From IMG/VR virus record IMGVR_UViG_3300025603_000039, positions 1 to 36,620 of that record: DNA of 36,620 nucleotides, one strand, 5' to 3'. A program made the position numbers and the translations under genes. The notes below the pieces were generated by a model that was not told where the DNA came from, did not search any database, and saw only the letters and a list, made by a program, of their open reading frames with translations. Each line of letters opens with the position of its first letter. Positions within the stretch are counted from its first letter, which is position 1. This DNA is from a virus. This document shows positions 16,201 to 28,200 of the stretch, piece by piece.

Positions 16201-19200
16201 TAACTTTAATACTTGTAATTGCGCCATAACCTAAATATGCTTTAGCAGTTGCGCCGGCGCCGCCGCCGCCTACTAAAGTAACAATTGGTTCAAATGTAAA
16301 GCCGCTGCCGCCGTCTCTTACTTTGACTTCAGTTACTTTGTATCCAAAGTTATCTTTCCAGTTTTTGCGTGGATACACAGTTGTGTTGAGATTTTCGCCT
16401 ACAATTTCTCCAGCAACTATTCTAGCTTTACTTGACTCAATTGTCTTAGTAACGCTATTATACGCAGGAGGCAAGTCAAAGTCGCTAATACTAGTATTAG
16501 TTGGATCAGTAGCTGTATATTCGCTTACAAACTCTCTTATCTTTGTTGAATACGGTTTAAACTCTTCAACAAAGTCTTCGTAGCTTGCTAAATTATCATT
16601 GTTAAACGTTATGTCTTGCTGGTTTAGTGATTCTCTATTGTGCTTTGCCTTCACAAAGCTAGTTTTAAACATCCAATCAACTGCCTGCTGTTCTGACATT
16701 ACATAACGCAGTGCTGACATAAACAACTGATTGTATTCGACTTCTAAGTCACCTATAAAGATTTCATCTCTAATAGTTTCTAATATAATACGCAGTTCAA
16801 CACTAGGATTGTTGTCGTAAAAATTACTATCAAAGCTACGGTTATCAAAACCTACAGTATTTTTTGAATAGTCGTATAATGTATCTTTAAATTGTATTGT
16901 GCCATTCTGTCTGCCAATAGTGTTATAGTTCACAGTATAATCTTCACTATCTTGCGCATCTACTTTTTGAAGCAGTAGCCAGCCGCCGGTGCCAACGTTT
17001 TCAATCTTAACAACGTCGCCTATGTTGTTAGTTAGACTCGGTAGCAGGTATGAACCTTTAATTGTGTCGTTAATATTAGTAAACTGATTAAATCCAGCTG
17101 CATACCAATCTGTATAATTCCAATATAAATCTACATTATAACTCTGCAACTTTCTTCTGTACCATGCAGTGTCTGTTTCGCTCCACGAATACAATGCCCA
17201 TTTGTCTTGAATAGTATTATCAGCATTGACCAATACTGTAAACGGTCTAACAGTTATTGTAGTTGCGTCATTATATCCGCTACCTGCATTAGTAATGTTC
17301 ACAGTTGTAATTTGACCTAGATTATTAATAATTACATTAAATTCTGCTCCAGTTCCTTCACTGTTAATTTTAAAACTAGGAGCAACTTTATAACCTCTAC
17401 CGGCGTCTGTAATGTTAACTCTAGAAATTCTGCCATTAGTAATAATAGGCGTTAATATTGCCGGAGTAATTTTATTTGTACTAACAAAGGTAAGTTCTGC
17501 TAAAGTATCAACTGCAACATCATATTCTTGAGATATTAGTGTAGGTGCAAGATCTTGCTGACCTAGTGATGAAATATCATACTCGTCAACTACTAATGTT
17601 TGTGTAAGTGTTAGGTTTATTCTTTCAATTGTCTGCTTCAGTGCTTCGAATCTATTTGCAAACATACTTTGTCTTGGACGATTTTGTACACCATAACGAT
17701 TTTTAACAGTTATTGTTGAGTCTGGTACAGTTCTGTTGTTATCATCAAATCCAATCAAACTGTCAAACCATTTACGCTCGATATCAGGATCAGGTTTGCT
17801 TGTTTTCAATCCGTCTGATATTAACTTGTACTGGCTGTGTAAGTTTTGTACTTTTTTAGGACCAGTTGAATATTTAATGTTTAACACTAAGTCATCATTG
17901 TCAACAAATATATCAAAGTTGTTGAGTACAAACTTATTGCTAGAAAGCAAGCTTAAGAATGGATATCCTTGTGTTCTTGGGTTTTCGATTAGTGCTGCAA
18001 TATTTCTAATACTTAAACGTCTGTTTTCCATTACAGGAACAGTTACTTTATTAATTACCCAGAAGTAATACTTGTTACCAAATGTTTTACTTACTTCGTC
18101 GTATATAATTTTTGTAGAATATCTAGCATCACCAAATAAACTTATTCCACTAATAGTAGCAGCAAGCCCGTCAGGTGTATCTGCAATGCTATCCCAAATG
18201 CTTGGAATAAAGTTGCTTTCAACCCATTCAAATACGTCAATGCTTGCGCCAATTGTTAGTTTGTTCCAAGTATTCTTTTGGAACGTTGTTGAACCTTGAT
18301 ATGCATGATCAAACTTAGCACTTGAAATATTCCACCACACTTGTCCTACATGCTTGTCTGTCCATGCTCTGTTAGGATCAACTGAACTATCTGAAGTATT
18401 GCCCGTGTTGTATACTGCTGGATCAAACGGTGTCTTAAACGTAATCTCTTGATCAGCTGGGCCTGCAATTTTACCTTGCACAGGATCAATGTAATCGATA
18501 AAAGAAACAATTCTATTTTCACGCTTGTTATACAAGAATGCACCACGAATATTATCCACATCAACTGGAGTGATTCCTTCACTGGCTACTCCCCAAGCAA
18601 ATGTATTTTTATTCTTTCTAAAGTCAACTAGGATACCTTTAGTGTCGCCGTCTACTTGATCTGGCATTCCAATATAGACATGGTTATCATTTGTATATAT
18701 ATTTTCACCAAATGTAGTTTGTGTTAGTGGATAACTGAACTGCTCTGAGTATATTAATATACTGTTTACATTTTCATACACATAAACAACACCCTTGTCT
18801 AGTTTGATATTTCTAAAGTTTGTAAACTCGTTATCAAACGTAGTTGCAGTGCCTTCAGTTTCTGCATATACCTTAACATCAAATGTAGTCGGAATCTTTT
18901 GATCACCGTTTAAACTACTTACAACTAAGTTGTCAGCACCGAAATCTAATCCAAATCCAAAGCCTTCGCTTTCTTCATTATTAGGCGGTGTTAATACTTG
19001 AGATAATTCAAACACTCCTGCATTTTGAGTGTAAACATACACAACACCTTGATTAATTTTAGCAGTGTCATCAAGCATTGAACTAACTGCAAATTGTGTA
19101 CCTGCAGGATTTAGGCTAACCTTTTCGCCCCAGGCATCTACGTTACTAGGAGCTTCAATTATTTGGTCTAATACAAACTTGTCATCTATTTCACGATATA

Positions 19201-22200
19201 TTGCGAGCTTAGTATCTGTAGTACTATCAGTTTGTGTTTGAGTAGATGTTACAATCAATACTTGTGCGTCGTCACTGATGTCAAAACTCTTGCTAAACTC
19301 TAATATATTTTCAATAGGATCAAATACATCTTCATTATAAAATGCAGTTGCGGTTAAATTTGGTAGGTAACCTAAATAGTCTATGTTAGTGCTTACCTGC
19401 AGCCATGAGTTATTTGTAACACTTGGAATTACTGCACCTACGCTGATATTTGTTTGTGCAGCCCATAATGCATTATCTTGAGCAACAATATTGCCCTTTT
19501 TATATGTGTAGCTGTTCTCAAAATTGCCACGGTAGTTAGAATCTTTACCGTGCTTCCAACTAATTTTATTCCAGTACACTGGGTCAACAATTACATTTTG
19601 ATCTGATGTTGTGTTTTTAAGTGCAACATAATAATCGTCTTTGTATACTACAATATCGCCAATAGCGTATGCTATTAATTTATAATCTCCTTTGAAACTG
19701 TCAGTAGACTTAGTGCCATGACGGAATATTTCTATTGCACCGGGTTGAACTCGTCTACCGGTAGAATCAGTTTCTCCAGTACTTATAATACTATCACTAC
19801 CAACTAACAATGTGTAATAATTACCAGTCTGTACTATTGCAACTTTAGATCCAAATTGTCTATTTGCTGCGCGATATTCTGATACAAAAGTATCTTGATA
19901 TCTATATGTGCCGTCACGCAATCTTCTATAAATTGCAATTGCTCCTTCGTTTTCTAGAGCAGGACTAGTTCCAGTCTTTTCAGCAGCAATATGATAAATT
20001 TGTACATAGTCTTTGTTTAAACTATATGGAGGATTTGACACTCGTTGTACACCTGATTCTATATTTTCATTAAAGAACCAATATTCTTCATCAACTATAC
20101 TAGGAGTAGCAACAATATCAAAATTACCCGTGTGTTCAAACACTACTAATTTACCAACTAGTGAATTACCTAACACAATACTATTATTAATATCTGTTAC
20201 AGTACCAATTGTACGGTCAACGTCAGCAACGCCACCTCTAATATTAGCATCAACGGTATTATTATCACCAGATTTTCTACGGATCTGATAACGTCCAATA
20301 TTAGATTGTTCTGTCCATTCTCCGCTTAATACTTTTACGTATACTCTAACGCTAGTGAAGTTGCGTTGCATAAACATTACTTCGGCACTGCTTGTAGTAA
20401 TTGTAGTTAATGCCAAGCCGCCAGTGCCGTCTTTCGGAGTTTGGACATCTTCAATTATGTCACCGACTTGAGGTTCAAAGGCAAAACCTTGGAAATCAAA
20501 TTCACTAAGAGTAAAATCAATATAGCCGTCCCATAAATCAACTATTGTTTGTTGTTTATTTAAAATATCATATGTAAATCCTGCGCTTGCAACATCAATT
20601 GTTCTATTGTCAAGATTGTATAAACGAAATTCTTGTGATTGTCCTATTACTAATGTATCACTAAATGTTTTTCCAACTCTAGCTATCCATTTATTACTAG
20701 GCAAATCTCGCTCTACGCCGTCTTGGGCGTCTTGGCCAGCAGGGTCACCACGATAAGACAGTTGCTCAAGATAGCTTGCACGATTTTTTTCAGTTACAAA
20801 CACTCCGATTGTTCCAACTGTATCTTGAATATTGAAATAATCATTTAGCGGACGGCCTGATCCTTGCAGTCTGACGTCGGCGTAAACTAGGCCGCGTCCT
20901 GTATCATAATATCTTCCGTTAGTTGAATACGAAGGAGTAGAGATATACCAAAAGCCGCCTACAGCATCAGTTGTGCTGTAAGTGGCTTCTTCAGTGTAAA
21001 ATCCTACAAAATTAATCTCGTTAACAAACATTTCACCTGTTATGTCAAATACACCATTAGTATTTTTAACATAAACTACAGCACTATCTCTACGAGTGCT
21101 AACATACGCAACTTCTGCACTGCCGGTGTCGGTTGATACAATATCACCAACAGTCGGTAATGTAACAAACGTTTCGATAAAGAATACATGATCAATTTTT
21201 TCAATAATTGCATGGTCTTGGCTTAAGAATTCTGGAGTTATCTGTGCAATTATATTGTCAAACGGCAAATACGTATCTAGCGTAGGATATGTGTAACTGC
21301 GTCTATTCCAGAATAGATTAATAGTGTCTCCTGCGGTTGTGCCGATATACATATCTTTTGGAGCACGAACAAGAATATGGTTAACTGTGTTGTTTTCTAA
21401 GCCCGGATCGCCTGCAACTAATAAGTTTAAATTTGTACTATCTGCGTCAGCAGCACTTGCAATATTTACATATGTGTCAAATGTACTAAATGGTTGATTT
21501 GCAATTTCAGGTAAAATTTCTCTGTTGGCTTTCCACAAACTTTCTCTATATCGTACAATGTCATTCTTAGTATATGTTGCATCGGGCTGGAAATCAAATG
21601 TGTCTAATCCTGTATCTGCATCTGTTTTATATGCTAGGCGAGTTTTAACATCACTTGCTTGCGGAATACCTACTACTAAGTATTCACCATCAGGCGATAC
21701 TGCAATGCTTTTACCAAAGTCTGCATCAACAATATTAAATAATTCATTATTATCAAATACAATTTCTTGATCTAATAATAGATTTGATGCTTCTCGTGTG
21801 CGTCTGTAAACAGATACTTTGCCGTTAGCATCATTTGCAGCTGATACAAAAACATTATTGTTATTTTTTGTTATTGCTACACTATCACTAAATCCTTGGT
21901 CTGTGCTATCATACTGAGACGGATTAGCAATAGACTGTGAATTTAAATATACAGGATTATTTTCTAATACTGCCCATTCGTTATTATAGGTGTCAACCCA
22001 TAACTTTTGGTCTGCATATAATTCTTGATTTGTTGCAACGTTAATACCTGCAACATTGTCTACTCGCACTGTTCTTAATTTAGAAACTGCAAAGATTTCG
22101 TTTTCAAAATCTGTTATATCATTCTCAAACGGCACACGTATTTGTACCGTATTAAGATCAATGTTATCAATCTCATACAATCCATTAATTGAATATTGGC

Positions 22201-25200
22201 TTGCTCCTCGAATGCCAATATATTCACCTGGCTCTAATATACCAAGTGCCCATTTATCTAATGTTAGTTCTACAAGTAATAATCCGTTAGCTGCTACTCC
22301 ATTGGTAAGTGCAGATGCAGTTGTAACATTTACATTTGCTCGTACTAACTGCATAACTGACCAGTCACGGTTGTCAGTGTTAGTAACCCACAAACTGGCG
22401 CCTAACCTAATTTGATTAGTGTCAACTGATGCAAGATCTAACATACTTCCAACAATAAAGTCAACATCATTTTCATTTGTGTAGCCAGCAGTCTTGATAT
22501 ATTCACTAGCAATTGTCTTAGTTGGTAACGGTGCATGTGTGTAATCTGCAGGACGATCATATACTTCGTTAGGAAGTATTCTGTAGATTTTATCAAAGTT
22601 AGTAGCCGGCAATGACGTAACAAGTTCAACTGCTTGAGGTGATTCTTGCATTTTATCTTGCTTTAAGTTATATTCAACTTGTTGAACATCATCAACAGCA
22701 CCATAGCGTCCAACTTGGATTGCCCACTCTTCGTAGAACTCTAAGTTATCTGTAGTATTGCCAAGTGCATCAAACAGCTTAGTAAACACATTCATTGTGC
22801 CTTTGTCTGCAATTGCACCTCTATAGAATTTAAATTGGCTTACATCATCATTAATAATGTTAGCAAGATATTGACGCTTTTGATATCCTATCAAATGCTG
22901 TGCCATTTTCTGTTGCTCAACGTCAAAGCTGTCTGAGTCTAGGTCGTAGAAATCTGTAAACTGCGTAACTCTATAATCAAAGTTAGTCATTAGCTGAGAT
23001 ACTGGTTTTTCAGCTAACCGGTACCAGTTGTTAGAATTAAAGTTTTGTGAGCCAGTAGCATTAACAGTTGCTACATAATAATATTGTTTATATTTTACAA
23101 TATCGCCGATCTTGTAATCTTTCCACTGTGTCCAATCAGTAAACGAAGCATCGTCATAAACAAATCCAGGAATGTTTAGGCCGCCGTTCCAGTTATCTGA
23201 TCTGTATCCGTTAACACGAATACGCTCTTGGCGATAGCCGGTGCTAGGGTTGTATATTGTATCATTAAAGTCTGTTGTGTTGTCTATTAGAACAACGTGT
23301 TCTTTTTGTATAAGAGGTAATGATACATGATACAGGCCTTCGTCTGTACCAACTGTTTCTATACCAAAGCTATTTTGATCTCTTAATAGGCTATTAAATT
23401 CTGAATCTAAAAATTGCCCGTCTGCCTTGAAGATGCTATATCCGTAAAATTCGTCTTTAATGTTGTCAACTACATAAAACTCTCGTTGAAATTCTAATAA
23501 ATTAGCAGCAGGACTAAGTGCAATTAGCGAACTAGTTGCCCAGCCTTGAGTTGTCCAGAATAAAAATTCCTTCGCACCTTCGCTCCAGTTTTCAACTTTG
23601 TTAGATCCGTCAGTTACATTTTCAAAACTAAATCCTATTTCTTTTTGTCGTATATTATACCCTAAAATAAAGTCAACAACTTCTTGTGCAGTATTAAGTC
23701 TGCTTCCATATTGTAATGTTTTAAGAGTTGAAGTATTAAAGTTTTTCTTAAATTCAGCTGTTCGGCCGCCTTTAATAGGCAGTGTTGGTAATTTAACAAT
23801 GTTAGTTGTATCAAATGTTAGATTGCTTGTAAAAGAATTAACAACTCTGTAATAAGCATTATTATGTAGAATCACTTCGCCACTAATGTAAGAGGTATTT
23901 GTATTCCACGGAACTACCTTTTCAGAAATTCCGCCTACAGTAACAATCGACGATGATGATCCAGATTGCGCAGCATAATATTCAAAAAATGGCTTTTCTA
24001 AATTGTACCCACGTAACACATATCCTAATTCAGCACGCTCTACTACAATACCACTAAAAATTGCTAGTTCACTAGGGCTACTAGTATTTAGAAATACTTG
24101 ATAGTTTTCTTGCGGAACAAAAATACCATCTTGTGTAAGAACCTGTGCAGGTGATCTACTATCAAGAATTAAATTAAATTTTTCCTTACTTGTAAATCCG
24201 GCAATTTTAAGACCTAATTGATTATTAATCGATTGCAGATCTGTTTTATATCCATCATACACTGACAGTATATCACTTGCTACAAGATTATAAATGTAAT
24301 TAACTAAGCCCGATGTACTAGTTCTAATAGTTGATTCAAATGTATTTGGTAATTTTAAATCTTTAATAACAATAGGTTTATTAGTAGTTGTATCTACCCA
24401 TTGATTTGTTAAGTTTTTGGCAATTCTAGAAACATCAAAACCTAAACTCATTGTTTTTGCTGGCTTATTTAACAGCATTGCAGTTAAGATTGCAAATGGA
24501 TATTCTGAACTTCTGCGCCAAGTATTTTCAATTGGTGAACGATCGCCAAACTTAAAATTTTGTGTTGCACTGTTTATATTAAAGTTTTTAGCATATCTGC
24601 TATCTAGTGGAGACAACAGGTTGCCAGCACTGTCAACAGGAATAAAACTTGTTAATCCAGGACGAGCATAATTAAGATCAATCTTAGTATTAAGTGGATC
24701 TGCAATTCTTCCTGCTTCTAAGTCTCTCCACAGTACCAAGTTATCACCTGTATACGGAGCAGGACCGTAAACGTTATTCCACCATGAAGGCTTTGTTGTC
24801 AATCCTGACATTTCCCATGGGTGAGTATGCGGGCGATCTGTATCAAACGCTCTTACATATATGCCACGCCAGAACCCAGGATTTAAATTTCCGTTGGATG
24901 AATTAGTGCTAGAGTAATTAAATGTCCAGTTATTAGTTCTATCATAAAATGTATTGTCAGTGTAGTTTGAATTATTTAAATTTTGTTGTAGCCATTGTAT
25001 AAATTCGCCTAATAAAGTATTATCTATTTCAGTTTTTGTAAATTCATTTGTTCTAAATTCGCCGCCAACAAATGCATTAACGTCTAATCTATTAGTCGAA
25101 TACTCTGCTTTGATGTTGTTAAAGATGCGCTTTTCTAGTTCTAAGAGTAACTCATCTCTAAAGTCCTTGTATGCTTTAATATAGCTACCATCGTGGCCTC

Positions 25201-28200
25201 TAATAAATGCAACACCTACTGGATACTCATCAATTTCTACATTGTCACTTACACCAAGATTTGCGCCTGTAGCAGGCATGTGGAATATTTTATTCATTCC
25301 TACAAAATTATAAGAAGTCGAAGTTTCACCTACAGCACTCTTGCTAGTGTATACAGGATAGAACCATCCTCTAGTGCCAGATGCACTATCTTCACCATAC
25401 AATTTAAATGGACCGGTAGTTGTTGGTGCAATACTTTGTACAGTATCGTCAATTGTTAATTCGGGATAATACTTAGGGTATAAACCTAGCTTAGTTGGTG
25501 TTGGTGCAATAAAACTGCCGTCAGTAGTTTCATATTCATATATTTCAATTAAATCATTTTCTTTTTGTCCTGCACTAATCGAAACATATCCATCTATGTC
25601 AAAATTATAATCTTTAATATTAGTTAATTGTACTCCATTTAAATATACAAGTATACTAGTTGCACTTAGTGCTGTTAAATTAAACTTATTAGTAATAGGA
25701 TAATCTGATACTCTAGCGTCTAATACTTTATATTCAATTTTATTTGCTGCGCCTGCGGCGACCATATCTGAGAAGTAAAACGGTTGTGATTTTAATTTAT
25801 CACTATTAACTGTTCTTAGAACAAGGTCAACATGAGATTTAATTGGGCCATCATATCCAAGTGTTCTAGCAGTATCTAAAAATGTCTTTTTAAATCTTGA
25901 ATATTCTTTCTTAGAATACTTTAGTGCCTTAACAATATTATAATCTTTATTAGTTACATGATATAACGGTAAGTTAATCGGACCACTATGTTTTACAAAT
26001 CTTTTACCAAATTGATCTAAGTCTCCTAGATCACGAAGGTTGCTAGAGCCAAGATATGCACCGGTGTATCCTGGAATATTTTCTAGCATACTATTAACGT
26101 GATCAATTACTTCTCCTAGAGTAAATTGACTAACATCATCATTTAACGGATTACGTTCTAAGTTATATGGAAACTCGTAGTATCCATTAGAATTTTTTAT
26201 AGTCTTGCTATCTGTTTTAATTTTTATAACGTCATCATTTGTTAATTCAGTATTAAACTTAATAACAGCATTAGCATCTGTTCTGTTAATTGTATAGTCT
26301 ATATCAATTAATTTTAAGTTATTATTTACAAATACTACTACTTTTAAGTCATCTATGCTACTTGAATTGTTGTATACGTCAATAGAAAAATTGTTAGTTT
26401 GCGTGACTGTAGCAGCGTATTCTCTTATAACATATTGCTTACTTTGTGCAGGTGTACTACTAAATCCGTTTACATAAGAAAAATTAGTTAGAGACTTATA
26501 TTTCTTTAAATATCCGCTACTAATTTCTTGTGTAAATAATTCTGTTTCTGTTTGATAGGTAAATGTGTCATTTAACAAATTAAAATCAAAAACAATATCG
26601 CCCGAATTTTCAATAGACTTATAGCTTAAAGGAAATCCTAATTCAACGTCAGCTGTGCCTTCGCCAATAGCATACGAAAACACTTTGGTGCCGTTAAACG
26701 TAGTTGAACCATAGTATGTTTCGTCACTAAAATTATTTCCATTTACATCACACACTTCAAACATAGGCGATTGATTGGTATCTGTTTTTTCTTGAGCAGC
26801 AATCCATACATTGTTATGATAATGATAGCTTTTACCTGCGTTTTTTATACCTTGTGTAACTAATACAGTTTCTAAATCAATAGGCATAGTATCATTAGTT
26901 TCTACCAAACTAATTTGACGATTATTACCAATTTCAATAAAGTTAACTTGATAAATTTTGCCACTAACTAATATGTCAGTATCTGCTGTAAACAAAATGC
27001 GCATTTTATCTGCTACATCTACGCCGTCAATATTATATCCTAATTGACCTTCGATTGTAGTGAACACATCTGTTGTAAATGTATCAATTAAATCAACATC
27101 TTGTTTAGCATATGCGCCAAAGTTGTTTAATTTTAATCCTGCTTCAAATTCAATAATAGGACGCTTTGCACGGTTAGCTTCGTCTACGCTGCGCGGTAAA
27201 TTGTTAAATTCAAAGCTTTTTAAAATTACATCTTTGTGGTGCCATCTATTATAACGACTCCACGCATTTCTATCAGGACTTGCTCTATTAACAACAATAT
27301 AATCCTTAACTGCTGCATAAGCGCTTGCATTAGCAAACGGTAGAGTATCAAAGTTATCAGTGTCAAATGCTACTTGCAAATTTTCACTGTATGCCGCTGG
27401 AATAATTAAATCTTGATCTTTAATTAATTTAATTTTATCTCCAACGCCTTCTACATACCAATCGTTAGTTTCGTATTGTGCAGGTGTAACATCGCCTTGG
27501 AATCTAATTTTCATTCCGTTAGACAGTCCAACACCGTTTGCACTTAGGTATGTTTTCTTACCTAAAATTTCTTCTTCTACATTAAGGAAAGCGTTTTCTT
27601 CAATGTCATAAATTCTAAATAAACCACTGGTGTCTACTGCATTTTTACTAATATAATATAATCTGTCAGGCGCATTCATTGGAATAGTAAATTCAATTGT
27701 GCCTTTTTCAATATAAGCAATAGCTACTTGTTCACCTTCTTCACCAAGTTTGCGGATACCGTCAGGGTATAGTGTTGACACATTATCATCGTCGGCAAAA
27801 GTTACGCTGCCGCTGCTAGGGAGAATAATATATTCTCCCTGGTCATATTCATTACCATATAATGTTGCATCAAATAATCCATCGGCACGCAAGCCTTCTG
27901 TGCCTGCTGTTAATATAGCAGTGCCAGGAGTAAATGTTCTGCTGATAGCAATAGCCATAGGATGGCCAGGTGCATCAATTTCAAAACGGTAGGTTTGCCC
28001 GCGGTATAACTTTAGATTAGGGTTACGTGTTAATCCGTCATTAAATACATATGCAACGTTGTCGCCTTGGTCTTCTGTAGTAACAGTGTAAGTGCTTACT
28101 ACATCTCTACTCTGGCCTCGGACAGGAATACTAACAGGGCCATTAGGTAACCAGTAGTACTCACGAAAGTTTACAAATTTATCCCAATCAATATTTGGGT

